The notes beneath the pieces were generated by a model that saw only the letters and a list, made by a program, of their open reading frames with translations, ran no database searches and was not told where the DNA came from. This document shows positions 53,694 to 62,974 of a DNA stretch of 64,000 nt, one piece after another (within the stretch, counting starts at the first letter, position 1; each line of letters starts with the position of its first letter). A program made the position numbers and the translations under genes. Source of the stretch: Mycobacterium sp. E1214. Lineage in GTDB: Bacteria > Actinomycetota > Actinomycetes > Mycobacteriales > Mycobacteriaceae. The stretch spans positions 1-64,000 of the forward strand of contig NZ_LZJC01000171.1 of the NCBI RefSeq assembly GCF_001666755.1, in the 5' to 3' direction.

Positions 53694-56260
53694 GGCGCCT
53701 CGACCGAGTCCGGCACGGCGAGATCGACCACCACCGTCAAGCCGCCGCCGGGGGTGTCGGTCGCGGTGATGGTGCCGCCCATCGCCTCGACGAACCCCCG
53801 CGCCACCGACATGCCCAGCCCCACCCCCGTGGTGGTGTCCTGGTCCCCGAGCCGCTGGAACGACTCGAACACCCGGTCCTCGCTGCCGTGCGGAATGCCC
53901 GGCCCCTCGTCGATGACGTTGATCAGCACCCGCTCGCCCACCCGTCCCGCGTTGACCCGGATCACGCAGTTGGGCGCGTAGCGCAGCGCATTGTCGATCA
54001 GGTTCGCGAGCACCCGCTCCAGCAACCCCGCGTCGGCCAGCACCACCGCGTCGCCCACGTCCACCTTGACCCGGTCGATCGCGGAGCGGTAGAAACCGGT
54101 GGCGCCCTTGCCGATACTGACCAGGGCCCGCTGCACGGTCTCCTCGAGGTACACCCGGCGCAGGTCCGGACGGACCACGCCCGCGGCCAGCCGCGACGAA
54201 TCGAGCAGGTTGCCCACCAACGCGGTCAGCTGGTCGATCGACTCCTCGATGGTGGCAAGCAGTTCGGCGGTGTCGTCGGGGGAGAAGGCGACGTCCTCGG
54301 CGCGCAGGCTCGACGCCGCCACCTTGGCCGCGGCCAGCGGCGTGCGCAGGTCGTGGCTGACCGCGGACAGCAACGAGCGGCGCAACTCGTCGGCCCGCAC
54401 GATCGCCTCGGCCCGGCTGGCCTCCTCGACGAGTTCGCGTTGCCGCACCAGCCCGGCGGCCTGCTGCGCCACCGCGCCGAGCACCCGCCGGTCGCGGGAG
54501 AACAGCTTGCGGCCGGCCAGCAGCATCCAGAACTCGTCGTCGCCCACCTCGATGGCGGTGTCGGCGAATTCGAGGTTGACGCACGGGTCGCGGCCCACGG
54601 ACGCGACCACCTCACTCGTCTTGCGGCCCGCCGCCCCCGCATCGCGGGGGCGGCGCACCATGCTGACCGCACGCTGCCCGTACGCCTCCCGCACCCGTTC
54701 CAGCAGCGTCTCGAGGTCGGCCCCGCGCAGCACCGAACCCGCGAACAGTGTGAGCAGTTCCGCCTCCTGGGACGCGCGCCGCGCCTCGCGCGTGCGTTTG
54801 GCGGCGAAGTCGACCAGCACCGCGACGGCGACGGCAATCAACAGCAGCACCAATTCCGTTGTGGCGCTGCTTGGTTCGGCGATGGTGAAGCTGTGTCGGG
54901 GAGCGATCAGGAAGTAGTTGAGCAGCAGTCCCGACAGCACCGCCGAAAGTGCCGCCGGCGCAATCCCGCCCAGCAGCCCGACCAGCAGCACGCCCATGAA
55001 GAACAGCGCACTTTCGGCGCTGGTGTCCAAATAGGGGTCCAGCAACGTGACCGCGATCGTGCAGATGGCCGAGGGGGTGACGATCGCGGCCAACCAAGAC
55101 GCGATGCGTCGCTCGCGGCGTGACAGCGCCACGGCGGACAGGCCGCGCTTGGCCTCGGCCTCGTGGGTGACGATGTGGACGTCGATCCGGCCCGAGCGCT
55201 CGACGACCGCCTGCTCGATGCCCTCGTCGAAGATCCGCGCCAGTCGCGACCGCCGCGAGGTGCCGATCACCAACTGGGTGGCGTTGATCTGGCGCGCGAA
55301 GTCGAGCAGCGCGGTCGGTACGTCGTCACCGACCACCGTGTGCAGGGAGGCGTCCAGGCTGGTGGCGAGTTCGCGGATCTTGCTCATCCGCGCCTCGGAA
55401 AGCCCGGCCAGTCCGTCGCCGCGGACGACGTGCACCACCATCAGCTCCGCGCTGGACTTCGACGCGATCCGGGACGCCCGGCGCAGCAGCGTGTCCGAAC
55501 CGGTGCCCCCGTTGACCGCGACGACCACCCGCTCGCGCGCCTCCCACACGTCGGTGATCTTGTTCTCGGCGCGGTATTTCGCCAGCGCGGTGTCCACCTG
55601 GTCGGCCACCCACAGCAACGCCAATTCCCGCAGCGCGGTGAGGTTTCCGGGGCGGAAGTAGTTCGACAACGCCGCATCGATGCGGTCCGGGGCGTATACG
55701 TTGCCGTGAGATAGCCTGCGCCGCAAGGCCTCCGGGGTGATGTCGATGAGCTCGACCTGGGCGGCCTGCCGCACGATCGAATCCGGGATGGTCTCTTTCT
55801 GTTCGATCCCGGTGATCTGGGTGACGACGTCGTTGAGGCTTTCCAGGTGTTGCACGTTGAGGGTGGAGATCACCGTGATCCCGGCGTCCAGCAGCTCCTC
55901 GACGTCCTGCCACCGTTTGGCGTTCTTGCTGCCCGGGGTGTTGGTGTGGGCGAGCTCGTCGACGAGCACCACCTGCGGGCGACGCGCCAGCACCGCCGGC
56001 ACGTCGATCTCGGCGAGGCTGGCGCTGCGGTAGCGCAGATAGCGCGGGGAGATCGTCTCGATGCCTTTAAGCATCTCGGCGGTCTTGCGACGCCCGTGCG
56101 TCTCGACGACCGCGGCCACCACATCCGTGCCCCGCTCCAGCCGCCGGTGCGCCTCGCCCAACATCGCATAGGTCTTGCCGACACCCGGTGCCGCTCCGAG
56201 ATAGATGCGTAGCTCCCCCCGCTTGGGGTGGCGGTCGACGTCGCTCACGTCAACCATCAT
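53690..56260 (-). CDS. kdpD: Sensor histidine kinase KdpD
   Basis: The 856-aa protein starts at ATG 56260 or 56257. The KdpD N-terminal domain has the Walker A GAAPGVGKT (Lys29) and the USP-like region with VVAVNGGTGSDTLLRRA. Four membrane helices cluster at about 395-490 (for example ALFFMGVLLVGLLGGIAP). The kinase has AVSHDLRTPLAAAK (H box) and NLIDNALRYAP (N box), with GVGLGMSVARGFV and GGTITA. It senses K+ limitation or turgor and phosphorylates KdpE. It follows kdpC by 13 bases. Confidence 0.96.
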   Translation of the reverse strand: MMVDVSDVDRHPKRGELRIYLGAAPGVGKTYAMLGEAHRRLERGTDVVAAVVETHGRRKTAEMLKGIETISPRYLRYRSASLAEIDVPAVLARRPQVVLVDELAHTNTPGSKNAKRWQDVEELLDAGITVISTLNVQHLESLNDVVTQITGIEQKETIPDSIVRQAAQVELIDITPEALRRRLSHGNVYAPDRIDAALSNYFRPGNLTALRELALLWVADQVDTALAKYRAENKITDVWEARERVVVAVNGGTGSDTLLRRASRIASKSSAELMVVHVVRGDGLAGLSEARMSKIRELATSLDASLHTVVGDDVPTALLDFARQINATQLVIGTSRRSRLARIFDEGIEQAVVERSGRIDVHIVTHEAEAKRGLSAVALSRRERRIASWLAAIVTPSAICTIAVTLLDPYLDTSAESALFFMGVLLVGLLGGIAPAALSAVLSGLLLNYFLIAPRHSFTIAEPSSATTELVLLLIAVAVAVLVDFAAKRTREARRASQEAELLTLFAGSVLRGADLETLLERVREAYGQRAVSMVRRPRDAGAAGRKTSEVVASVGRDPCVNLEFADTAIEVGDDEFWMLLAGRKLFSRDRRVLGAVAQQAAGLVRQRELVEEASRAEAIVRADELRRSLLSAVSHDLRTPLAAAKVAASSLRAEDVAFSPDDTAELLATIEESIDQLTALVGNLLDSSRLAAGVVRPDLRRVYLEETVQRALVSIGKGATGFYRSAIDRVKVDVGDAVVLADAGLLERVLANLIDNALRYAPNCVIRVNAGRVGERVLINVIDEGPGIPHGSEDRVFESFQRLGDQDTTTGVGLGMSVARGFVEAMGGTITATDTPGGGLTVVVDLAVPDSVEAP

Positions 56261-56272
56261 CCACCCGCGGCG

Positions 56273-57205
56273 CTAGCCGGACAGGGGGTATTTGTGGTCG
56301 AGTTGCACGTTGACTTGCACCACGTTCACGCAAGGCTCCCCCAAAAAGCCGAGCTCGCGGCCGCTGCGGTACTGCGCAAGGACCGCGCGGATTTGATCCG
56401 GGCTGACGTGGCGAGCCCGGGCCACCCGGGCGATTTGTAGGTCGGCGTAGGCGACGGAGATGTTCGGGTCCAACCCGCTGCCGCTCGCGGTGACGGCGTC
56501 GGCGGGCACCACGGGCTCGGCCGGCGCGGCGCCGCGCACCGGCACGATCTGCCCCAGGGAATAGTCCTCACCGAATTTCGCGCACTCGACCCGCACGCCC
56601 TCATAGAAGGCGACGAACGGGCTGGGCGTCGACTGGCACGGCTCGTTGACGCTGACGACCCGGGTGGGATGCACGACGCCGCCGCGCGCGTCGCGGGGGC
56701 CGATTACCGAAAGCACCGCGCCCACGCCGCCGCCGGTGCAGAACGGGCGGGCCGCGGCCGCCTTGTCCAGCCCCTCCAGCGAGGCCACGGCGACGCTGCG
56801 CGAGCACACCTGGGTCAGCAGGCTGGGTTTGAAGCCCGCGTCGCTCGCCGACTTGCCCGCGGCGAGCAGCGCCGGGTCGGCGGGCGTGTCGACGGTGCTC
56901 TCCGGACCCAGGTTGCTGCCCCCCGACGACATCGGGTCATAGCCGTTGCCGGCGGCCGAGGGGCGGCTCTGGAAGTACTGCGGCAGGGCGTTGCCGTCCT
57001 TGTCGGTGAAGAGCTGACCGATCAACCGGCTCCCGACCGGCTTGCCGTTGGCGGTCAGGATCGAGCCCTCGGCCTTCTCGTGCAACCCGGGGAATTGCGC
57101 GACGAGCCAGATGAGCAGGGGATAGGCGATCCCGGTGATGACGGTCAGCACCAGCAGCGCGCGCAGCGCCGCCCAGTGAATGCGCAACAGGTTCGAAAAC
57201 TTCAT
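56273..57205 (-). CDS. kdpC: KdpC subunit of the K+-transporting ATPase, with an insertion
   Basis: The 310-aa protein starts at ATG 57205. The N-terminal helix (ALLVLTVITGIAYPLLIWLVAQ) and SRPSAAGNGYDPMSSGGSNLGP are typical. The C-terminus (TASGSGLDPNISVAYADLQIARVARARHVSPDQIRAVL) is also typical, and holds the K+/ATP stabilising residues. Between them, roughly residues 125-240, is an extra segment with several Cys (VCSR, FCTGG, EPCQST, VECAKF). KdpC is usually near 190 aa, so about 110 residues are added. It holds KdpB and raises its ATP affinity. Confidence 0.93.
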   Translation of the reverse strand: MKFSNLLRIHWAALRALLVLTVITGIAYPLLIWLVAQFPGLHEKAEGSILTANGKPVGSRLIGQLFTDKDGNALPQYFQSRPSAAGNGYDPMSSGGSNLGPESTVDTPADPALLAAGKSASDAGFKPSLLTQVCSRSVAVASLEGLDKAAAARPFCTGGGVGAVLSVIGPRDARGGVVHPTRVVSVNEPCQSTPSPFVAFYEGVRVECAKFGEDYSLGQIVPVRGAAPAEPVVPADAVTASGSGLDPNISVAYADLQIARVARARHVSPDQIRAVLAQYRSGRELGFLGEPCVNVVQVNVQLDHKYPLSG

Positions 57206-57206
57206 G

Positions 57207-59369
57207 TCAGGACATCCCCGGGACGAATTGAATGACGAGGTCGATCAGTTTGATACCGATGAACGGCGCGACGATCCCGCCGAGCCCATAGATATACAGG
57301 TTGCGGCTCAACAACTTCGACGCGCTGCTCGGCGTGTAGCGCACGCCGCGCAAAGACAGCGGGATGAGCAGCACGATGATGATGGCGTTGAAGATGACCG
57401 CCGACAGGATCGCCGACTGCGGGCTGTGCAGCCGCATGACGTTGATCAGGTCCAGGCCGGGGAACAGGCCGACGAACATCGCCGGGATGATGGCGAAGTA
57501 CTTGGCGATGTCGTTGGCGATCGAGAAGGTGGTCAGCGCGCCGCGGGTGATCAGGAGCTGCTTGCCGATCTCGACGATCTCGATCAGCTTGGTGGGGTCG
57601 GAGTCGAGGTCGACCATGTTGCCGGCCTCTTTGGCGGCCGAGGTGCCGGTGTTCATCGCGACGCCGACGTCGGCCTGCGCCAGGGCGGGCGCGTCGTTGG
57701 TGCCGTCGCCGGTCATCGCGACCAGCTTGCCGCCCGCCTGCTCGCGCTTGATCAGCGCGAGCTTGTCTTCCGGCGTGGCCTCGGCCAGGAAGTCGTCGAC
57801 CCCGGCCTCGTCCGCGATCGCCTTCGCGGTCAACGGGTTGTCACCGGTGATCATCACCGTGCGGATGCCCATCCGGCGCATCTCGTCGAACCGTTCCCGC
57901 ATGCCGTGCTTGACGACGTCCTTGAGGTGGATGACGCCGAGCACCTCGGCCGTCCCGTCGGCGGTGCCCGCACCGCTGCGCCCGACGACCAGCGGGGTGC
58001 CGCCGGCGGCGGAGATGCCGTCGACGATGTCGCCGAGCTCGAGCGGTACCTGCCCGCCCTGGGTGCGCACCCACGCCGCGACCGAGCTGGCCGCGCCCTT
58101 GCGCAGCTGCTGCCCGTCGACGTCGACGCCCGACATGCGGGTGGTCGCGGAGAACTCCACCCACTGCGCGGTGGACAGCTCGCCGGGCGTCCGGGCCCGC
58201 AGGCCGAAGTTGCGCTTGGCGAACACCACAATCGAACGGCCCTCGGGGGTTTCGTCGGCGAGGCTGGACAGCTGCGCGGCATCGGCCAGCTGCTCCTCGG
58301 TGACCCCCTCGACGGGGAGGAACGCGGCCGCCTGCCGGTTGCCCAGGGTGATGGTGCCGGTCTTGTCCAGCAGCAGGGTGTTGACGTCGCCGGCAGCCTC
58401 CACCGCGCGCCCGGACATCGCCAGCACGTTGCGTTGCACCAGCCGGTCCATGCCCGCGATCCCGATGGCCGACAGCAGCGCGCCGATCGTGGTGGGGATC
58501 AGGCACACCAGTAGCGACACCATCACGATGCCGGTGACGCCATTGACGTTGAGCGCCTGCGTATCCGCGACGCCGGGATTGTTGGCCTTGGAGTAGATGG
58601 CCAGCGGCTGCAGCGTCGCGACGGCGAAGACGAAGATGATGGTCAAGGCGGCCAGCAGGATGTTCAGCGCGATCTCATTCGGCGTCTTCTGCCGGTTGGC
58701 GCCCTCGACCAGGGCGATCATCCGGTCGATGAAGCTCTCCCCGGGTTTCTGGGTGATTTGCACGACGATCCGGTCGCTGAGCACGGTGGTGCCGCCGGTG
58801 ACGGCCGAGCGGTCACCGCCGGACTCGCGGATCACGGGGGCGGATTCGCCGGTGATGGCCGATTCATCCACGGAGGCAATGCCTTCCACGACGTCGCCGT
58901 CGCCGGGTATGACCTGCCCGGCTTCGACGACGACGAAGTCGCCGCGTTGCAGCAGCGGAGCCGCCACCTCCTCCTCCACGCCGGAGCCGCCGGGGTTCCA
59001 GTTCCGCAGCCGTCGGGCCAGGGTCTGAGTCTTGGCCCGGCGCAACGTCTCTGCCTGCGCCTTGCCGCGGCCCTCGGCCACCGCCTCCGCGAGGTTGGCG
59101 AACAGCACGGTGAGCCACAGCCACACCACGATGAGCCAGGCGAACCAGGTGGGGCTGATGATTGCCAGCACCGTGCTCCAGGCCGCCCCCACCTCGACGA
59201 TCAGCATCACCGGGTTGCGCCACAGGGTGCGGGGATCGAGTTTGCGCAGGGCGTCGGGGGTGGACCTCCACAGCATGCTGGGGTCCAGTAGGCCGCCCCG
59301 AACCCGTTGACGCTCAACGGGAGTCGTGGGCTCCGCCCGCTCGGCGGGGCCGGCGGCGATCATGGTCAT
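57207..59369 (-). CDS. kdpB: KdpB ATPase subunit
   Basis: The 720-aa protein starts at ATG 59369; the codon overlaps the kdpA stop (TGATG) and a second ATG is at 59363. P-type ATPase motifs: ASVDESAITGESAPV, CLIPTTIGALLSAIG, LLLDKTGTITLG (phosphorylated Asp about residue 335), MITGDNPLTAKAIA and MTGDGTNDAPALAQADVG. Seven hydrophobic helices. It couples ATP hydrolysis to K+ import through KdpA. Confidence 0.97.
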   Translation of the reverse strand: MTMIAAGPAERAEPTTPVERQRVRGGLLDPSMLWRSTPDALRKLDPRTLWRNPVMLIVEVGAAWSTVLAIISPTWFAWLIVVWLWLTVLFANLAEAVAEGRGKAQAETLRRAKTQTLARRLRNWNPGGSGVEEEVAAPLLQRGDFVVVEAGQVIPGDGDVVEGIASVDESAITGESAPVIRESGGDRSAVTGGTTVLSDRIVVQITQKPGESFIDRMIALVEGANRQKTPNEIALNILLAALTIIFVFAVATLQPLAIYSKANNPGVADTQALNVNGVTGIVMVSLLVCLIPTTIGALLSAIGIAGMDRLVQRNVLAMSGRAVEAAGDVNTLLLDKTGTITLGNRQAAAFLPVEGVTEEQLADAAQLSSLADETPEGRSIVVFAKRNFGLRARTPGELSTAQWVEFSATTRMSGVDVDGQQLRKGAASSVAAWVRTQGGQVPLELGDIVDGISAAGGTPLVVGRSGAGTADGTAEVLGVIHLKDVVKHGMRERFDEMRRMGIRTVMITGDNPLTAKAIADEAGVDDFLAEATPEDKLALIKREQAGGKLVAMTGDGTNDAPALAQADVGVAMNTGTSAAKEAGNMVDLDSDPTKLIEIVEIGKQLLITRGALTTFSIANDIAKYFAIIPAMFVGLFPGLDLINVMRLHSPQSAILSAVIFNAIIIVLLIPLSLRGVRYTPSSASKLLSRNLYIYGLGGIVAPFIGIKLIDLVIQFVPGMS

Positions 59370-61039
59370 CAGTGGATTCCTTCGGCGAGGGGCCCAAGCG
59401 CCAGCATGGGCAGGAACGTCAGGCCCACCAGGATCACCGTGACCCCGGAGACCATCCCGACGAATTGCGGCCGGTGGGTCGGCAGGGTGCCCGCCGATTC
59501 CGGCGTGCTGCCCTGCTTGGCCAGCGAGCCCGCCAGCGCCAGGGCCAACACGATCGGCAGGAACCGGCCGAACACCATCGCCAGGCCCAGAGCGGTGTTG
59601 TACCAGTTGGTGTTCGCGCTCAGCCCCGCGAAGGCCGAACCGTTGTTGTTGGCCGCCGAGGTGAACGCGTAGAGGATTTCGGAGAGCCCGTGCGGGCCGC
59701 TGTTGGCCATGGCGGCGCGCTCTCCCGGCAGCGCCATCGCGGTCGCGGTCCCCACCAACACGATCAGCGGCGTGACCAGGAAATAGCTTGAGGCGATCTT
59801 GATCTCGCGCGGGTTGATCTTCTTGCCGAGGTATTCGGGGGTGCGCCCGACCATCAGCCCGGCGACGAACACGGTGATGACGGCCAGGATCAGCATGCCG
59901 TAGAGGCCGGAGCCGGTGCCACCGGGCGCAACCTCGCCGAGTTGCATGTTGAACATGGTGAGCATGCCGCCGAGGCTGGTCAGCGAGTCGTGCGTCGAGT
60001 CGACCGCGCCGGTGGAGGTGAGCGTGGTGGCGGCCGCGAACACCGCCGAGTCGCCGACACCGAAACGCTGCTCGACGCCTTCCATCGCCCCGCCCACGGC
60101 GGTCGGCACGGTGCCGTGGTGCTGCAACTGGGTCCAGACCGTCAGGGTGACGCTGAGGGTGGCCAGCGTCGCCATGACCGCGGCGATCGCGAAGCCCTGC
60201 TTGGTGCTGCCCACCATGCGGCCGAAGGTCCGCGGCAGCGAGAACCCGATGACCAGCAGCAGGAAGATCTCCAGCCAGTTGGTCCACGCGGTGGGGTTTT
60301 CGAACGGGTGCGCGGAGTTCGCGTTGTAGAAGCCGCCGCCGTTGGTGCCGAGCTCCTTGATGGCCTCCTGGCTGGCCACCGGGCCGCCGGTAAGGGTCTG
60401 CTGGGCGCCGCCCACAGTGGTCACCACCTGGTCGTGCAGGTGGAAGTTCTGAATCACCCCGCCGGCCACGAGCAGCACCGCGCCGACGACGGCGATGGGC
60501 AGCAGGATGCGCACCGTGGTGCGCACCAGGTCGACCCAGAAATTGCCCAACTCACCGGTGCGCTTGCGGGCGAAACCGCGGACCAGGGCGATTGCCACCG
60601 CCATCCCGACGGCGGCCGAGACGAAGTTCTGCACGGCCAGGCCGGCCATCTGCACCAGGTGGCCCTGGGTGGACTCGCCGGAGTAGGCCTGCCAGTTGGT
60701 GTTGGTCACGAAGCTGACCGCGGTGTTCCACGCCAGCCCCGGGGTCATCGCCGTGGCGGGGGAGTGCAGGTGAAGCGGCAGCTTGTCCTGCACCAGCTGC
60801 AGCGTGAACAGGAACAGGATGCTGACCGCCGAGAACGCCAGGATGCTGCGCGCGTAGGCCCCCCAGGTCTGTTCGGCCCGCGCGTCGACGCCGATGAGGC
60901 GGTAGATCGCGCGCTCGGCGGCGAGGTCTTTCTTCGCGGTGTACACGCGATACATGTAGTCCCCGAAGGGCGCGTGGACCACCACTAGCGCCGCGATGAG
61001 CGCGACGACGAACGCGACGCCGGCGGCTGTGGTGCCCAT
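59369..61039 (-). CDS. kdpA: KdpA potassium-binding channel subunit
   Basis: The 556-aa protein starts at ATG 61039, sharing one base with the kdpF stop. It has about ten helices and four pore-like segments, for example TNTNWQAYSGES, ELGTNGGGFYNANSAHPFENPT and TSAANNNGSAFAGLS, which carry the selectivity-filter glycines. It is the K+ channel-like part of the Kdp-ATPase. Confidence 0.97.
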   Translation of the reverse strand: MGTTAAGVAFVVALIAALVVVHAPFGDYMYRVYTAKKDLAAERAIYRLIGVDARAEQTWGAYARSILAFSAVSILFLFTLQLVQDKLPLHLHSPATAMTPGLAWNTAVSFVTNTNWQAYSGESTQGHLVQMAGLAVQNFVSAAVGMAVAIALVRGFARKRTGELGNFWVDLVRTTVRILLPIAVVGAVLLVAGGVIQNFHLHDQVVTTVGGAQQTLTGGPVASQEAIKELGTNGGGFYNANSAHPFENPTAWTNWLEIFLLLVIGFSLPRTFGRMVGSTKQGFAIAAVMATLATLSVTLTVWTQLQHHGTVPTAVGGAMEGVEQRFGVGDSAVFAAATTLTSTGAVDSTHDSLTSLGGMLTMFNMQLGEVAPGGTGSGLYGMLILAVITVFVAGLMVGRTPEYLGKKINPREIKIASSYFLVTPLIVLVGTATAMALPGERAAMANSGPHGLSEILYAFTSAANNNGSAFAGLSANTNWYNTALGLAMVFGRFLPIVLALALAGSLAKQGSTPESAGTLPTHRPQFVGMVSGVTVILVGLTFLPMLALGPLAEGIH

Positions 61040-61128
61040 CAGAACTTCTCCGGGAACAGCAGGGCGCCGCACAGATACAGGGCCAGCACGACAGACAGCG
61101 CCAGGCCGACCACGTTCTCGTAACTCAT
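61039..61128 (-). CDS. kdpF: KdpF small subunit
   Basis: A 29-aa protein from ATG 61128 (start MSYENVVGLALSVVLALYLC, end LLFPEKF). It is a single membrane helix of the KdpF type, which stabilises the Kdp complex. It overlaps the upstream micro-ORF by four bases (ATGA) and kdpA by one base. Confidence 0.9.
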   Translation of the reverse strand: MSYENVVGLALSVVLALYLCGALLFPEKF

Positions 61129-61208
61129 AACCGCTCGACCAGCTTCTGCGCCAGGCCGAGCAGGGCGAACACCGCCACCGTCAGCACGACGTACACCGCC
61201 ACGCCCAT
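61125..61208 (-). CDS. Unnamed 27-aa membrane micro-protein upstream of kdpF
   Basis: ATG 61208 follows a good ribosome site (GCGGAGACAAC). The product is 27 aa, a hydrophobic helix (VYVVLTVAVFALLGLA) followed by QKLVERL. Its TGA overlaps the kdpF ATG (ATGA), so the two are very likely translated together. It is distinct from KdpF and could be another small subunit of the Kdp complex. I know of similar unannotated ORFs at this place in actinobacteria but cannot cite or test that. Confidence 0.6.
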   Translation of the reverse strand: MGVAVYVVLTVAVFALLGLAQKLVERL

Positions 61209-61314
61209 GTTGTCTCCGCTCCGCGTGCATACCGATTACGACCGCATCGAGGCGGTGAAGCCTCGAGCAAAGCCAGCTTGAAGCTATGCCGGACCGGCGC
61301 ACCAGGGCCGTTGG

Positions 61315-61363
61315 TTGACATTTTCCTTACGGGGCGGTGCTGCGCCTTGACGCTTTCTTTACG
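61315..61363. promoter_or_regulatory. Two 17-bp direct repeats, candidate KdpE or TrcR sites
   Basis: TTGACATTTTCCTTACG (61315-61331) and TTGACGCTTTCTTTACG (61347-61363) are 14/17 identical and 32 bases apart, three helical turns. They lie 107-155 bases upstream of the first kdp ORF. Each ends in YTTAC, like the TTTAC half-sites of E. coli KdpE. OmpR-type regulators commonly bind such direct repeats. Confidence 0.55.
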
Positions 61364-61368
61364 CCGAT

Positions 61369-61393
61369 GCGCGGGCGCCGTGACCGCCCGCGC
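61369..61393 (-). terminator. Hairpin downstream of trcS
   Basis: GCGCGGGCG (61369-61377) pairs with CGCCCGCGC (61385-61393) with a 7-base loop. It lies 55 bases past the trcS stop, between the trcRS transcript and the kdp regulatory repeats. It has no T run, which is common in mycobacteria. Confidence 0.5.
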
Positions 61394-61447
61394 CCGATGT
61401 GACGCCAATCGCACTGTGCGACAGTGGAACTCTACTGGCGACGGCCG

Positions 61448-62974
61448 CTAGCCGGCGCCGCCGTCGGGCTCGCCGGTCAGGGGAAGCCGGACCCGGAATA
61501 CCGTTCCGCCCGCGCCGGATTCGGCGCTCACCGAGCCGCGATGTGCCTTGACGATCGAATCCACGATCGCCAGCCCCAGCCCGTTGCCGGACCCGTTGAT
61601 CCTCGACTTGTCCGCGCGCGCGAACCGTTCGAACAGCCGGGGAAGCAGCTCCGGATCGATGCCGGGCCCGTCGTCGGCGACGGTCACCTCGGCGAAGGGC
61701 GCCCCGAAAGACTCTTGCCCGCAACGTATTCCGGTGGTCACCGTGACGCCCGGCGGTGTGTGCATCCGGGCGTTGCCGAGCAGGTTGCTGACCAGCTGGT
61801 GCAACCGGGCGTGGTCGCCGCGCACCCACACCGGCCCGTCGGGAAGTTCCTTGACCCAATGGTGCGTCGGCGCCGCGACCGCGGCGTCGTTGACCGCGTT
61901 GCCGACCACCTCGGCCAGGTCGACGTCCTCGGACTCCAGGTCCTGCCCCTCGCCCAGGCGCGACAACAACAGCAACTCGTCGACGAGCAGCGTCATCCGG
62001 CGCGCCTCGGACTCGATGCGGGCCAGGGCGTACTCCGTGGTCGGGGGGAGCATGGAGCTGTCCTGGCGGGTGAGTTCGGCGTATCCCTGAATGGCGGCCA
62101 GCGGTGTGCGTAACTCGTGGCTGGCGTCGCTGATGAACCGGCGCATCCGCAGATCGGATTCGGCCCGCTGCGCCAGCGCGCTGTCCACGTTGTCCAGCAA
62201 GCGATTCAACGTGAGGCCGACGATGCCCACCTCGTTCTGCGGGTCGGTGTCGCCCGGGCGCACCCTGACGCTGATCCGGTGGTCGTCGTCGGTGAGGGGC
62301 ATCGCGGCCACCTCGGCGGCGATGGCCGCGAGCCGGCGCAGCGGTCGCAGCGTGTACCCGACAACCCAGATCGTGAGCCCGGCAGTCACCGCCAGCGCCA
62401 CCGTGATCAGCACGGCGGTGGTGACCTGCTTGCGGGCGATGATCCGGTCCGCGACGTTGAGCTGCACGCCGGCGATCAAGACGTCGGCCCCGGCGGAGTG
62501 GCTGTCCAGGCGGTAGGAGCCGAGGCGCCCCAATGTCTCGGTGCGCGGCGGTCCTTCGGCCCACCGCTGTGCCTCGATGGCGCGGATCACGTCGGGCGGG
62601 GCGGGCCGGGCTTCGGCCTCGGAGAACACCGCCGAGCCCACCACCGCACCGCCGTGCAGGATCACGATCAGGTTGCCCGGCGTCTGGTCGGTGAACTGCA
62701 GCATCGCCTGGGCGAGCGGCGCAACTCCGGTGCTTCCGGAACGGTGTTGCGCATCAAGGTATTTGGTGTAGGAATGGCCTAGCGCGTCCAGGGAGTCGGC
62801 GACGTCGGCGTCGCTCATCGCGTTGACGTAGCCGCGCAGGCTGAGCACCGAGACCAGGCCCACGGCGACCAGCACCACGCTGACCACCACGAGCACGCCC
62901 GCGAGCAACTGCCGGCGCAGCGAGTGCGGAAACCAGCGGGGCAGGCCCGACGAGGAATCCGCGTCTTGAGTCAT
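61448..62974 (-). CDS. trcS: Sensor histidine kinase TrcS
   Basis: The 508-aa protein starts at ATG 62974, overlapping the trcR stop by four bases (ATGA). Two membrane helices (about 30-50 and 185-205) flank an extracytoplasmic sensor domain. HAMP (RPLRRLAAIAAEVAAM) and the kinase follow, with SDASHELRTPLAAIQGY (H box), NLLGNARMHTP (N box), VADDGPGI and GLGLAIVDSIVKAHRG. It phosphorylates TrcR. The signal sensed is unknown. Confidence 0.95.
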   Translation of the reverse strand: MTQDADSSSGLPRWFPHSLRRQLLAGVLVVVSVVLVAVGLVSVLSLRGYVNAMSDADVADSLDALGHSYTKYLDAQHRSGSTGVAPLAQAMLQFTDQTPGNLIVILHGGAVVGSAVFSEAEARPAPPDVIRAIEAQRWAEGPPRTETLGRLGSYRLDSHSAGADVLIAGVQLNVADRIIARKQVTTAVLITVALAVTAGLTIWVVGYTLRPLRRLAAIAAEVAAMPLTDDDHRISVRVRPGDTDPQNEVGIVGLTLNRLLDNVDSALAQRAESDLRMRRFISDASHELRTPLAAIQGYAELTRQDSSMLPPTTEYALARIESEARRMTLLVDELLLLSRLGEGQDLESEDVDLAEVVGNAVNDAAVAAPTHHWVKELPDGPVWVRGDHARLHQLVSNLLGNARMHTPPGVTVTTGIRCGQESFGAPFAEVTVADDGPGIDPELLPRLFERFARADKSRINGSGNGLGLAIVDSIVKAHRGSVSAESGAGGTVFRVRLPLTGEPDGGAG

